A stretch of 64,000 nucleotides of DNA from UBA11612 sp965228575 (GCA_965228575.1 CBDDHW010000045.1:32779-96778), one strand, 5' to 3'; counted from the stretch's first letter, positions 26,639-35,920 are shown. Notes: generated from the letters alone by a model not told the origin. Program-made: numbers and translations.

Positions 26639-28099
26639 ATGTCTAAACGCGCCTCCAAAGCAAGACCCCGCCGCACCGATGCGCCGCCCGCGTTTACCGT
26701 CGCAATTGTCGGGCGCCCCAATGTCGGCAAATCGACCTTGTTTAACCGGCTTGTCGGTCGCCGCGATGCTTTGGTGCACGACCGGCCGGGCGTAACCCGC
26801 GACCGGCGGTCGGGCCGCGGCGAGATTGCCGGCCTCGCGTTTACGGTGATCGATACCGCCGGATACGAGGAAAGCAGTTCCGATACGCTTGAAGCGCGCA
26901 TGCGCGAGCAAACCCACAGGGCCGTCGCAGACGCCGACATCGTTTTGTTTCTGATCGATGCGCGCGCAGGGATCACGCCCTTGGACGAACAATTCGCCGC
27001 GCTCTTGCGCAAAACCGAAACGCCGGTTGCTCTGGTGGCGAACAAATGCGAGGGGCGCGGCGGCGAGGAGGGTCTTTATGAGTCCTTCCGTCTTGGTCTG
27101 GGTGATCCGGTCGCGATCTCCGCCGAACACGGCGAAGGGCTCGATGGAATGTATGAGGTTCTCGCGCCCTTTGGTCCGCCCCTTGGCGACGATGAAAGTG
27201 AAGATGATCCCGATGATGAGTCTCATGGTGACGCTGAACAGCAATCTGACGAAGGCGACGAAATTGAAAACTATGATCCCTCCCGTCCGCTTCAGCTCGC
27301 CATCATCGGCCGCCCCAACACCGGTAAGTCCACGCTGATCAACCGTCTTCTCGGTGACGAGCGCCTTCTCACTGGCCCCGAGCCGGGGGTGACCCGCGAT
27401 GCCATCGCCATTGATTGGTCGTACAAAGACCGCCCCATTCGGCTGGTCGATACCGCCGGGGTGCGCCGGCGCGCGAAGGTCACCGACGCAGTGGAAAAGC
27501 TTTCCGTCGGCGAAACCTTCGAGGCGGTCAAAATGGCCGAGGTGGTCATTTTGGTGCTCGATGCGGGGGCGGTGCTCGACAAACAGGAACTCACCCTTGC
27601 CCGCCATGTGGTTGAAGAGGGGCGCGCCCTGGTCATCGCCGTCAACAAGTGGGATGCGGCCAAGGACAAACGCGAAGCGCTGCAAACCCTTTCGGACAAA
27701 TTGCAAACCTCACTCACCCAGGTGCGCGGCCTGCCCACGGTCACCATTTCGGCGAAAACCGGTTTACGTGTTGAGACTCTGATGGACGAAGTGCTGCGTA
27801 TTCACGAGGTGTGGAATGTGCGCTTGCCGACCGCTGCCTTAAACCGCTGGCTCGAGGAAATGGTGCGCATGCACCCGCCGCCGCTATCCGTGCACAAACA
27901 CCGGGTGAAGTTGCGCTACATGACCCAAGCCAAAGCCCGCCCGCCCACATTCATTGCCTTTTCTACCCGGCCCACAGATTTACCGGATGCATATACGCGC
28001 TATTTGATCAATGGCCTGCGCGACACATTTGATTTAGACGGCGTGCCGATCCGCCTTCATGTGCGCAAACCGAAAAATCCTTTCGACGGCCAAAGTTAA
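26639..28099 (+). CDS. der: Ribosome biogenesis GTPase Der
   Basis: 486 residues. Two tandem G domains: the first with P-loop GRPNVGKST (about 22-30), DTAGYEE and NKCEGR; the second with GRPNTGKST (about 222-230), DTAGVRRR and NKWDAAK. A KH-like domain closes the protein (LRYMTQAKARPPTFIAFSTRP). Der binds the 50S subunit and is needed for its maturation. Between the G domains lies an unusually acidic linker (about 183-213: GDDESEDDPDDESHGDAEQ). The in-frame minus-strand open frame covering this gene is a shadow. Cytosolic, essential in most bacteria. Order yfgM-bamB-der is conserved. Confidence 0.96.
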   Translation: MSKRASKARPRRTDAPPAFTVAIVGRPNVGKSTLFNRLVGRRDALVHDRPGVTRDRRSGRGEIAGLAFTVIDTAGYEESSSDTLEARMREQTHRAVADADIVLFLIDARAGITPLDEQFAALLRKTETPVALVANKCEGRGGEEGLYESFRLGLGDPVAISAEHGEGLDGMYEVLAPFGPPLGDDESEDDPDDESHGDAEQQSDEGDEIENYDPSRPLQLAIIGRPNTGKSTLINRLLGDERLLTGPEPGVTRDAIAIDWSYKDRPIRLVDTAGVRRRAKVTDAVEKLSVGETFEAVKMAEVVILVLDAGAVLDKQELTLARHVVEEGRALVIAVNKWDAAKDKREALQTLSDKLQTSLTQVRGLPTVTISAKTGLRVETLMDEVLRIHEVWNVRLPTAALNRWLEEMVRMHPPPLSVHKHRVKLRYMTQAKARPPTFIAFSTRPTDLPDAYTRYLINGLRDTFDLDGVPIRLHVRKPKNPFDGQS

Positions 28100-28203
28100 C
28101 TCCCGCCTACGCGCCGCACACTAGCCGCGCGCGTTACGCGCTTCTCACGGCGCAGTGCCCCAATGTAGGGTGATGTCAAATTTCAAGATTGCGCAGAGCA
28201 ACG

Positions 28204-28536
28204 ATGGAAAAAGCAAACATCATGGCCGAACTTGACGCCTTGACCGAACACTGGTCGCAGAAAGTTCTGACCGAAGCCAACGGTCAACAGTTCAAGGTCG
28301 CCAAAGGAATCGGCCCCACCCACTGGCACAAACACGACGATCAGGACGAGTTGTTTATTGTGTTCGACGGCGCCATGACCATCGAGTTACGCGACCGCAA
28401 CATCGGGCTTGGCACGGGCGATATGTTCACCGTTCCCAAAGGCACCGAGCACCGCCCGGTCGCAGCCGAAGAAGTGAAGTTTCTGATTGTGGGATTAACC
28501 GTGACCTCCACCAAAGAGGGCGGAAAGCCGAACTAA
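28204..28536 (+). CDS. Cupin domain protein
   Basis: About 110 residues from the ATG at 28204; ATG at 28222 is also possible. Single-domain cupin: metal-site motif 1 THWHKHDDQDELFIVFDG with two His and a Glu, motif 2 GDMFTVPKGTEHRP ending in the fourth ligand. Similar small cupins are of unknown function or bind sugars and small acids. Cytosolic. The gene ends seven bases before the convergent monooxygenase-like gene. Confidence 0.85.
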   Translation: MEKANIMAELDALTEHWSQKVLTEANGQQFKVAKGIGPTHWHKHDDQDELFIVFDGAMTIELRDRNIGLGTGDMFTVPKGTEHRPVAAEEVKFLIVGLTVTSTKEGGKPN

Positions 28537-28543
28537 AAATCAA

Positions 28544-28873
28544 CTAGCTGTCTTTCTCCATGCCGTATTCGCGCTCGACCTTGCTGATGCGCACGCGAAA
28601 GGCCGAATACCATTCTTCATGGCCGCGCTTGCGGGCCGCCTGATGATCCATATTGCGTTTCCACCCGGCGATCGCCTCCAGGCTGTCCCAATAACTCACC
28701 GTAATGCTGGCTCCGTCCCGCGCGGTTTCCATGCCCAGATACCCGGGCTGCTGGGCAGCGAGCTCGGCCATTTTCATGGCGGTTTCCCCGTAGCCGTTAT
28801 CGCCCTCGGTGCGCACCGAGGTGAAGATCACAGCGTAATAGGGGGGCTTAGGAGTGGCGGCGATTTTAGGCAT
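28544..28873 (-). CDS. Antibiotic biosynthesis monooxygenase (ABM) family protein
   Basis: 109 residues, a ferredoxin-like alpha/beta fold of the ABM type: YYAVIFTSVRTEGDNGYGETAMKMAELAAQQPGYLGMETAR, then ITVSYWDSLEAIAGWKRNMDHQAARKRGHEEWYSAF. This branch (PA0709-like) is common and not tied to antibiotic synthesis; the name is the family name only. Cytosolic, probably a dimer. It is convergent to the cupin gene. Confidence 0.85.
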   Translation of the reverse strand: MPKIAATPKPPYYAVIFTSVRTEGDNGYGETAMKMAELAAQQPGYLGMETARDGASITVSYWDSLEAIAGWKRNMDHQAARKRGHEEWYSAFRVRISKVEREYGMEKDS

Positions 28874-29106
28874 AGGGCGGTCTTTCGGCTTGAAGGGACG
28901 TGAACGTGCGTATCTTGGCAGGTTCGGCGTGCTCGGTCATCCGTCTCGCGCGTTGACTGAATCGCCGCACTGATCGGTACCTATCAGTTTTTTGATTCGG
29001 TGCCGAAGGGCCAAGGATATGTGCGTGTACGAGACAAGCGTTTGCTATGGTGGGGAGCGAAGTTGGCCAAAGTTGGCGGGAGCGAATTTTAGGTAATTCA
29101 GTACAA

Positions 29107-29496
29107 ATGAAGACCTCCGATCTAATCAAATTTTTGCATGGAAATTTGGATGCGAAAGCTCTCCAATTTCGCATCTCAAAAGAAGTGGACGAATGGGTTG
29201 TGCTTTTAGCAAAACGAGGAAGCTCCGCTCCCATAAGTCTGTTGGGCCCAGCTGAATCTACGACAGTGACTTCGACCGCTATTGCAAATTTACTAGATGC
29301 ACTTTTGACTTCTGAATTAACACCAGCCGCATTTAGCTACGTTGTGGATGCGATGCTTATGAGCGGGAGTTTTTCCTGGCCCGACAATCAAGTCAGAGAT
29401 CTTGTTGAAGGCCTGGTCAATGTAGAAGACTCGCCGAATGTCGATTTACGGGCGGCGGTTCAGGCGCGCAAAGTATTGCGTTCTTGGGCCGTTTAG
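29107..29496 (+). CDS. Hypothetical protein
   Basis: 129 residues from the ATG at 29107; a longer in-frame start lies at 29047. I do not recognise a family. It is mostly helical, without signal peptide or membrane segment: MKTSDLIKFLHGNLDAKALQF, then VTSTAIANLLDALLTSELTPAAFSYVVDAMLMSGSFSW and DLVEGLVNVEDSPNVDLRAAVQARKVL. The N-terminus resembles small helical adaptor or immunity-type proteins only in general shape. Its base composition is somewhat more AT-rich than its neighbours. Function unknown; coding status moderately sure because the frame is long and has ordinary codon use. Confidence 0.6.
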   Translation: MKTSDLIKFLHGNLDAKALQFRISKEVDEWVVLLAKRGSSAPISLLGPAESTTVTSTAIANLLDALLTSELTPAAFSYVVDAMLMSGSFSWPDNQVRDLVEGLVNVEDSPNVDLRAAVQARKVLRSWAV

Positions 29497-29528
29497 TTAT
29501 CGAAGGCGTTTCATATACGTTTTCAACT

Positions 29529-30023
29529 TTAGAGCGTCTTGTAAAAGTACACCGCAGGTATGGTTTTGCTGAACCCTACTTTGTCGTAGGCGCGGCGCGC
29601 GGGCGCATGCGCGGCATCGCCCCCGGTGCTGACGGTCGCGACTTTCATTCCGGCCTTTTTCATCAAGTCCATCACGTGCTCAAACATCGCCGCTCCGATG
29701 CCTTGGCCCGCATGGTCCGGGTGAACGGCATTGAGGCCGATCTCGCCGGTGCTTTTGCTTACGTCCAAACTGTAAGAGACAAACCCGATGATCTGCCTCT
29801 CCACCTCGGCGACAAAAAGTTTATCGGCGCTCTCCCGGCACAGCGTATCGAGCAACTCGGCTTGCTCTTTTTCATCATCCTTAAGGGCGGACTCAAAAAT
29901 TTCATTGCCGACAGCCGCGCGAAAGCCGTCGAAAATCGGTGCGAATGCTGCCGCGCGCACGTTTTGCAACGCGGGTTCATCGCCGGGTGCAAACGCGCGA
30001 AGGGTCCAATTGGGGTTGTTCAT
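29529..30023 (-). CDS. GNAT family N-acetyltransferase
   Basis: 164 residues. GNAT motifs: the N-terminal LRAFAPGDEPALQNVR, strand DKLFVAEVERQIIGFVSYSL, then IGLNAVHPDHAGQGIGAAMFEHVMDLMKKAG, where the Q/RxxGxG/A acetyl-CoA loop is QGIGAA, and the final AYDKVGFSKTIPAVYFYK. It transfers an acetyl group to an unknown amine. Cytosolic, monocistronic. Confidence 0.9.
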   Translation of the reverse strand: MNNPNWTLRAFAPGDEPALQNVRAAAFAPIFDGFRAAVGNEIFESALKDDEKEQAELLDTLCRESADKLFVAEVERQIIGFVSYSLDVSKSTGEIGLNAVHPDHAGQGIGAAMFEHVMDLMKKAGMKVATVSTGGDAAHAPARRAYDKVGFSKTIPAVYFYKTL

Positions 30024-30056
30024 CGTAAATTTCTCAAACGCATGAGATTCGGTGGC

Positions 30057-30557
30057 TCAACGATCGGGCCTGTTGTGTTGCGAAGACGCGCGTGGGTATG
30101 AGTTTGGGTGTGGGTTTTTTGCGCGTTCTAACTGAATTGTTGTCGCGAGCGGAGATTGAAATCTTGGAAAAAATGCCAGGAGGATTGCTCCAAAAAAATC
30201 AACGGTGAGAAGGAGCGTGGAAAACCCTGGCCCAATGTCAAAAATAGCGAGCACTGGTCTTGTGGAAATCAGGAGCAAAAAGGCAACCAAGCCCATGATG
30301 CCCGGTGAATATGACCTTCCCAGTCCGCGTACAATAGCGAATTGTCGAACCATCCACCGGCTAATGAACCAAGCGGCAATGAGCTTCAGAGGAAAAATCA
30401 GAAAGATTTCCATCTGAAAAAACAATGAATCGAAGCTCTCAAGATCGCCGGTCTCAACCACGTACATCTCAAGCAATGGAAAAAAGGTCATACCAGTCAA
30501 ATAGTCGATAGCAATAAGGAGCGCGAAATATGAGGCGCCAGCTTTGAGCGCGTTCAT
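30057..30557 (-). CDS. Small inner-membrane protein of unknown function
   Basis: 166 residues from the ATG at 30557, with GAGAGGG about ten bases upstream; the longer frame to 30578 would overlap the end of the SDR gene. Four hydrophobic segments are evident (about 7-25, 50-75, 87-105 and 110-130), for example ALKAGASYFALLIAIDYL and MGLVAFLLLISTRPVLAIF. I do not recognise the family. It starts four bases after the SDR stop, so it is probably cotranscribed with it. Function unknown. Confidence 0.65.
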   Translation of the reverse strand: MNALKAGASYFALLIAIDYLTGMTFFPLLEMYVVETGDLESFDSLFFQMEIFLIFPLKLIAAWFISRWMVRQFAIVRGLGRSYSPGIMGLVAFLLLISTRPVLAIFDIGPGFSTLLLTVDFFGAILLAFFPRFQSPLATTIQLERAKNPHPNSYPRASSQHNRPDR

Positions 30558-30561
30558 TGTA

Positions 30562-31296
30562 TTAAACCCTCTCCACACCCGCGATCTTCGCCTGCACGAT
30601 TTCCCCGTTCAAAGTACAGCTCGGCTCTGCCAGCTCCACGAAGCTTTCCGTCACCGCTTCCGGCGGCGGCAGGCTCATGGGGTCTTCGCCGGGAAAGGCT
30701 TGGGCGCGCATCTTGGTGCGCACCGGTCCCGGGCTAATCAGATTCGCGCGCACACCCGTGTCTTTCATCTCGTCCGCGTAGACCGTCACCATGGCTTCCA
30801 GCGCCGCTTTGCTCGCCGCATACAATCCCCAGTACATGCGTTTGCGCGGACCGGTGCCGGTGGTTACAAAAATCGCCCGGCCTGCGTCCGAAGCACGCAG
30901 CAGCGGATCGAGGGAGCGGAGGAGGCGAAACTGGGCGTGAACGTTCAGTTTAAATCCGTCTTCCCACATCTTCGGTTTGTAATGGCCGATCGGGGAGAGT
31001 TGCCCCAGCATGGCCGCGTTGGCCACCAAAATGTCGAGTTTGCCAAAACGCTGAAACAAGGCCGCGCCGGTTTGGTCGATCTTGTCAAAGTCGGTGAGGT
31101 TTTCGGCAATCAGAGTTGCGGGCTTGCCGGAAATCGTGCGGATTTCATCGTCCAGCTCTTCCAATGCCCCTTGGGTGCGGGCAAAGGCGATCACATGGGC
31201 GCCCTCAGCGGCATACCGTAATGCCACAGCCCGGCCGATGCCTCGGCTGGCCCCGGTCACAAGGGCGATGCGCCCGTCCAAACGTTTTGCGCTCAC
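30562..31296 (-). CDS. Short-chain dehydrogenase/reductase
   Basis: 244 residues from a GTG at 31296 with GAGGAGG nearby. Rossmann SDR: dinucleotide loop ALVTGASRGIGRAVA, NAAML segment, and active-site Ser/Tyr-Lys (TTGTGPRK and YAASKAALEAM). The classical NNAG motif is ANAAML. Basic residues FARTQGALEE favour NADP(H). It probably acts on an unknown carbonyl or hydroxyl compound. An SDR next to purF is a frequent alphaproteobacterial neighbourhood. It is followed by the small membrane protein. Confidence 0.9.
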   Translation of the reverse strand: MSAKRLDGRIALVTGASRGIGRAVALRYAAEGAHVIAFARTQGALEELDDEIRTISGKPATLIAENLTDFDKIDQTGAALFQRFGKLDILVANAAMLGQLSPIGHYKPKMWEDGFKLNVHAQFRLLRSLDPLLRASDAGRAIFVTTGTGPRKRMYWGLYAASKAALEAMVTVYADEMKDTGVRANLISPGPVRTKMRAQAFPGEDPMSLPPPEAVTESFVELAEPSCTLNGEIVQAKIAGVERV

Positions 31297-31451
31297 GCGT
31301 GTGTCCTCCTCGTGTCCGTTTTGGTCATTCTTGGCGCGCAGCGCCGAGACTCCAGGGGTATCTGTTTACTGTTTTATAAACCTAAACATAACCCTGGATG
31401 CTCGCGACTTCGCCGCAAGCACGACAACAAGGTAAAACCCTCTTTTAAATC

Positions 31452-32936
31452 TCACCGTTGCTGTTCGTTGAGCAACGATAACTGTTGCGGCGGCGAGCCT
31501 TCGTGATGATCGGTCAGCGGCAGCGGGTACTCACCGGTAAAACACGCATCGCAATATTGCGGTTTGTCCATATTGCGTTTGGCCTCACCTACCGCGCGAT
31601 AGAGTCCGTCGATTGAGATATACGCAAGGCTATCGACGCCGAGCATTTTCGCCATGGCGGGCACATCAAACTGTGCAGCCAAAAGTTTCTCGCGGCTCGG
31701 TGTATCGATGCCAAAGAAGCACGAGTAAGCCGTCGGCGGCGAAGAAATGCGCAAGTGCACTTCTTTTGCGCCCGCTTGGCGCACCATGTCGACGATTTTG
31801 GTCGAGGTTGTCCCGCGCACAATGGAATCATCAACCAGCACCACCCGCTTACCGTCGAGTACTTTCTTATTGGGGTTGTGCTTGCGTTTCACGCCTAAGT
31901 GCCGGGTTTTGTCCGTCGGCTGAATAAAGGTGCGGCCCACATAGTGGTTGCGGATAATGCCGTATTCGAACGGAAGTCCCGAGGCGGCGGCAAACCCAAG
32001 TGCGGCGGGCACGCCGGAGTCCGGTACCGGCACCACCACATCGCAATCCGCCGGACTTTCTTTGGCGAGCTCCGCGCCGATGCTTTTGCGCACGTCATAC
32101 ACATTGCGCCCATCGACCTGGCTATCGGGCCGGGCGAAGTAGATATGCTCGAAAATACAAAAACGCGATTGTTGGTTGGGGAAAGGATGCAGCGAGCGCA
32201 CGCCCTCGGGCGTTAGAAACACAACTTCACCGGGCTCGATATCGCGCACGAACTCCGCGCCGATAATATCAAGCGCGCAGGTTTCCGAGGCGAGGATATG
32301 GGCCTTATCGAGTTTGCCCAGCACCAGCGGGCGCACGCCCAACGGATCGCGCGCACCGATAATGGCGTTGTCGGCCATGCACACAAAGGAATACGCGCCT
32401 TCGATTTGACGCAAAGCATCGACAAAGCGGTCCTCAATGGTGGTTTGATAACTGCGCGCAATCAGGTGGGTGACGACTTCCGTATCCGAGGTGGACTGAA
32501 ACAAACAGCCGCGATGCTGCAACTCGCGGCGCAAGGTGCGTGAGTTGGTGAGGTTACCGTTATGCCCCACGGCAAAGCCGCCGAACTCATACTCGGCGAA
32601 CAGCGGCTGCACGTTGCGCAAAATTGTATCGCCGGTGGTGGAGTAGCGGGTGTGCCCGACCGCCGCCGAGCCTTTGAGCCGGTCCATGACATCGTCGGAT
32701 TTAAAGTTTTCCGAAACGTGTCCAAGGCCCCGGTGCGAATAATACTGCTCGCCGTCATAGGTGACGATGCCTGCGGCTTCCTGTCCCCGGTGCTGGAGCG
32801 CGTGCAAGCCGAGCGCCGTATGGGCGGCGGCGTCCGCGTCGCCGATGATTCCAAATACCCCGCACTCTTCTTTGGGATGATCGTCGTCGTCCTGGTCCGT
32901 GGTGCGGGCGAAGGGATGCGCGGGCGGGAAGATCAT
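31452..32936 (-). CDS. purF: Amidophosphoribosyltransferase
   Basis: 494 residues. It catalyses the first committed step of purine synthesis, moving the glutamine amide to PRPP. The N-terminal propeptide precedes catalytic C25 in KEECGVFGIIGD, followed by a glutamine-hydrolase domain (HRGQEAAGI, GHTRYSTTG, VGHNGNLTN) and a phosphoribosyltransferase domain with PRPP loop VVLVDDSIVRGTTSTKIV. Length is normal. The start ATG overlaps the cvpA stop by one base (TAATG). Cytosolic; presence is expected in every prototroph. Confidence 0.97.
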   Translation of the reverse strand: MIFPPAHPFARTTDQDDDDHPKEECGVFGIIGDADAAAHTALGLHALQHRGQEAAGIVTYDGEQYYSHRGLGHVSENFKSDDVMDRLKGSAAVGHTRYSTTGDTILRNVQPLFAEYEFGGFAVGHNGNLTNSRTLRRELQHRGCLFQSTSDTEVVTHLIARSYQTTIEDRFVDALRQIEGAYSFVCMADNAIIGARDPLGVRPLVLGKLDKAHILASETCALDIIGAEFVRDIEPGEVVFLTPEGVRSLHPFPNQQSRFCIFEHIYFARPDSQVDGRNVYDVRKSIGAELAKESPADCDVVVPVPDSGVPAALGFAAASGLPFEYGIIRNHYVGRTFIQPTDKTRHLGVKRKHNPNKKVLDGKRVVLVDDSIVRGTTSTKIVDMVRQAGAKEVHLRISSPPTAYSCFFGIDTPSREKLLAAQFDVPAMAKMLGVDSLAYISIDGLYRAVGEAKRNMDKPQYCDACFTGEYPLPLTDHHEGSPPQQLSLLNEQQR

Positions 32937-33658
32937 TACTCGGTTCCTCCGCTCTCGTTCATGCCGGCATCCTCGATCAACGCATCGAGCGCATCGCGTT
33001 CCTGATCGCTGTATCCCGCATCGGTGTCGTCACCGGCGTTTTCCTCGCCGCTGTTGCCGAGCCCGGTCAGCGCATCCATATCGTCAGCAAGCGCCTCGAT
33101 AGCCTCAGTGGCTTCGACCGCTTGCTCGACTTGATCCATAGCACTATCGGCCATGTCTTCAGCCGCCATCAGCGCTTCGGGAATCAATGCGACCATGCCG
33201 TCAGCGGTCAATTCAATCAGAGGTAAGGTTTTGGCCTTGGCCATCCAGTCGGGACGGTCTTGCACATCCATCAGCCAGTTCATGAGCAAGAGGCCGACCG
33301 CAAGAATGACCATGGCGCGTGCAATCCCGAACACAAACCCCAACGTGCGATCGAGATTGTTCAGAGCGCTCGCTTGAATGGTTTTGGCCAGAGCATGGGT
33401 GACCATCGATAAGACGAAGACAACGGCGAGAAAAATAACAACCGCGGCCGCCGCGTCGGCTGCCCAGGCGAGAGGAATGATGTCGTGAGAAATCGGTTGC
33501 AGCAATGCCGTGCCGTAAATCGCCGCCAACAGCGCACCGATCCATGCGGCAATCGAAAGCACTTCGTGCACAAAGCCGCGCATGAAGGCGAGCAATGCTG
33601 AAATCAGAAGAACAATTCCAACGGCAAGATCGAGACCGTTAATCGGCAAGCCGTCCAT
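32936..33658 (-). CDS. cvpA: CvpA family membrane protein
   Basis: 240 residues with four membrane helices (LDLAVGIVLLISALLAFMRGFVHEVLSIAAWIGALLAAIYGT, then AAAAVVIFLAVVFVLSMVTHALA and FGIARAMVILAVGLLLMNWL) and an acidic C-terminal tail of about 80 residues. CvpA is linked to envelope and stress phenotypes; cvpA-purF adjacency is conserved in proteobacteria. Start overlaps the radA stop and stop overlaps the purF start, so the three are translationally coupled. Confidence 0.93.
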   Translation of the reverse strand: MDGLPINGLDLAVGIVLLISALLAFMRGFVHEVLSIAAWIGALLAAIYGTALLQPISHDIIPLAWAADAAAAVVIFLAVVFVLSMVTHALAKTIQASALNNLDRTLGFVFGIARAMVILAVGLLLMNWLMDVQDRPDWMAKAKTLPLIELTADGMVALIPEALMAAEDMADSAMDQVEQAVEATEAIEALADDMDALTGLGNSGEENAGDDTDAGYSDQERDALDALIEDAGMNESGGTE

Positions 33659-35130
33659 CAGTGGTGGCCTCTCTGGGCATCAGCAGTGTCGTGGTCCCGA
33701 AATCCGGGAGCCGATAGGGCGAATTTATCGACCACGTCTTGTACATGACCCATGTGTTGTACACTAAGAGCGCTTTTTGCGTCTTCCACCACGCTAGAAT
33801 CGGTTTTTACCACGCCTTTTTGCGTCTCTGACCGTGCATTTCGCGCGGTTGACCGGGGCACCCAAGCTGATTCAAAGCCCAATTTCGCCGCCTCTTTCAG
33901 CCTTAAATCGGTCTGGGCGACTGCGCGCACCTCGCCCGATAGGCCAATTTCACCGAACACCACCGCGCCGGCCGGCACCGGCTCACCAGTCAAAGCCGAC
34001 GTTAATGCCGCCGCCGCCGCCAAATCCGCGGCGGGCTCTTGAATTCTCAAGCCGCCCGCGACGTTGAGATATATGTCGTGGCCGCCGAAGGCAAGGCCCG
34101 CGCGTGCCTCTAATACGGCAAGGACCACCGAAAGCCGGCCGCTGTCCCAGCCGACCACCGCACGCCGGGGGGTGCCTAAGCTGGACGGCGCGACCAGTGC
34201 TTGGATTTCCACCAACACCGGACGCGAGCCTTCGATGCCCGCGAACACACAGCATCCCGATACATTGCCGCGCCGCTCGGCCAAAAAGAGCGCCGAGGGG
34301 TTGGCGACCTCGCGCAAACCGAGGTCGGTCATCTCAAAAACGCCAATTTCATCGGTGGCGCCGAAGCGATTTTTGACCGCACGGAGAATGCGGAATTGGT
34401 GGCCGCGATCTCCCTCGAAGTAGAGCACCGTATCAACCATGTGCTCCAAAACCCGCGGGCCCGCGAGGGTGCCCTCCTTGGTCACGTGCCCCACCAGGAA
34501 CAACGCAAAACCGCGCCGCTTAGCAAGACGGATGAGTTCGTGGGAGCAAGTTCTGACTTGAGTGACGGTGCCGGGCGCCGATTCAACCGTATCGGCGTAC
34601 ATGGTTTGAATGGAATCGATCACCACCACGTTGGGCGGGGACCCGTTATCCAAGCTTGCGACAATGTCGCGAACGTTTGTGGCCGCCGCCAGTTGAACCG
34701 GTTGTTTTTCAAGACCGAGCCGTGCGGCGCGCAGGCGAATCTGATCCACCGCTTCCTCGCCGGTGATATATGCAACCGCGTGACCCTTTGCCGCTAAGTT
34801 TCCGCACGCTTGCAAAAGAATTGTCGACTTGCCAATGCCAGGGTCGCCGCCGACAAGTACGGCAGAGCCCGGTACAAGTCCGCCGCCGCACACCCGGTCG
34901 AGCTCGGCAATTCCTGTGGACGTGCGCGGCAATTGCTTCGCAGCACCTTTTAGATCGGTGAAGTCTATTTTTCGCCCGCCCCGTCCGCCGCTCACCCCTT
35001 TGGGCAGGGACTCGCGCGGCGCTTCTTCAGCGATGGTGTTCCACTCGCCGCAGGCTTCGCATTTTCCGGCCCACTTGGTGAACGCCGCGCCGCAGTTCTG
35101 ACAAACGAATGACTTGCGTTCCTTGGCCAC
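33658..35130 (-). CDS. radA: DNA repair protein RadA
   Basis: 490 residues. Zinc finger CQNCGAAFTKWAGKCEACGEW (9-29), RecA-like ATPase with Walker A GGDPGIGKST and the RadA motif KNRFGATDEIGVFEM, and a C-terminal Lon-protease-like domain (GLSGEVRAVAQTDLRLKEAAKLGFESAWVP). RadA is a branch-migration helicase in recombination. The C-terminus runs about 60 residues past the Lon-like fold (NARSETQKGVV to ADAQRGHH), longer than usual. Stop shares a base with the cvpA start. Confidence 0.96.
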   Translation of the reverse strand: MAKERKSFVCQNCGAAFTKWAGKCEACGEWNTIAEEAPRESLPKGVSGGRGGRKIDFTDLKGAAKQLPRTSTGIAELDRVCGGGLVPGSAVLVGGDPGIGKSTILLQACGNLAAKGHAVAYITGEEAVDQIRLRAARLGLEKQPVQLAAATNVRDIVASLDNGSPPNVVVIDSIQTMYADTVESAPGTVTQVRTCSHELIRLAKRRGFALFLVGHVTKEGTLAGPRVLEHMVDTVLYFEGDRGHQFRILRAVKNRFGATDEIGVFEMTDLGLREVANPSALFLAERRGNVSGCCVFAGIEGSRPVLVEIQALVAPSSLGTPRRAVVGWDSGRLSVVLAVLEARAGLAFGGHDIYLNVAGGLRIQEPAADLAAAAALTSALTGEPVPAGAVVFGEIGLSGEVRAVAQTDLRLKEAAKLGFESAWVPRSTARNARSETQKGVVKTDSSVVEDAKSALSVQHMGHVQDVVDKFALSAPGFRDHDTADAQRGHH

Positions 35131-35134
35131 AGCT

Positions 35135-35920
35135 CTATCGCCTCAACTGCATTTTAATTGGCCCTTCGGCACGGCCATGAACGAATTGATCGACATAAGG
35201 GTTGCCCGCGTGTTCGACGTCTTTCGCATCACCCACCCAAATCAATTTACCTTCGTAGAGCATGGTGATGCGATCGCTGATTTTTTTGGCCGAGTGCATG
35301 TCGTGCGTAATGCTCAAAGCGGTGATCCCTTGCTGCTTGACGACATTGACAATGAGGTCGTTGATCACATCGGCCATAATCGGATCAAGTCCGGTCGTGG
35401 GTTCATCGAAAAAAACAATCTCGGGCTCACCGGCGATTGCACGGGCCAGGCCCACCCGTTTTTGCATACCGCCTGAAAGCTCGGAGGGAAATAAGTCGCC
35501 AACCGTTGGCGCTAAACCCACTTTTCCAAGTGTCTCAATGGCTCGATCTTTGGCGGCTTTGCGGCCCATATTGCGCCCTTGAATGAGCCCGAAGGCGACA
35601 TTCTCCCAAACAGGAAGGCTATCAAATAAGGCGGCGCCCTGAAAAAGCATGCCGAACTTGCGGTTCACTTCATCGCGCAATGACGGGGAAAGGTGTGTGA
35701 CATCTTCGCCGTCAACTTCAATGGCGCCGCTGTCTGCCTGAACAATTCCCAGGATGCATTTAATAAGAACAGATTTTCCCGACCCGGAGCCGCCGATCAC
35801 CACAACGGATTCGCCGCGCTTGATATCAAGATCAATACCCGTGAGTACGTCTTTCGAACCAAAAGATTTTTGAACGTCTTTCAAGCGGATGATGAGGTCG
35901 CGATCTGGAGGCGTGGTCAT
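35135..35920 (-). CDS. mlaF: Phospholipid ABC transporter ATP-binding protein MlaF
   Basis: 261 residues. ABC ATPase with Walker A GGSGSGKS, Q-loop FQGAALFDSLPVWENVAFGL, signature LSGGMQKRVGLARA, Walker B IVFFDEPTTGLDP and switch His SITHDMHSAKKI. The FDSLPVWENV segment and the MlaE partner identify the Mla system, which keeps outer-membrane lipid asymmetry. Start overlaps the mlaE stop by four bases (ATGA). No mlaD lies beside it. Confidence 0.94.
   Translation of the reverse strand: MTTPPDRDLIIRLKDVQKSFGSKDVLTGIDLDIKRGESVVVIGGSGSGKSVLIKCILGIVQADSGAIEVDGEDVTHLSPSLRDEVNRKFGMLFQGAALFDSLPVWENVAFGLIQGRNMGRKAAKDRAIETLGKVGLAPTVGDLFPSELSGGMQKRVGLARAIAGEPEIVFFDEPTTGLDPIMADVINDLIVNVVKQQGITALSITHDMHSAKKISDRITMLYEGKLIWVGDAKDVEHAGNPYVDQFVHGRAEGPIKMQLRR

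Noticed and set aside
26590..26795. C-terminal extension of BamB in the uncorrected frame
   Set aside because: The sequence is low-complexity Pro/Arg, overlaps der and replaces a conserved end found one frame over.
26591..27706. 371-residue minus-strand open frame
   Set aside because: It is antisense to der, whose two GTPase domains are unmistakable; GC-rich third positions create such shadows.
30544..31221. 225-residue plus-strand open frame
   Set aside because: Antisense to the SDR gene and His/Arg-rich in the way of non-coding frames.
34201..34797. 198-residue plus-strand open frame
   Set aside because: Antisense to radA, with no recognisable motif.
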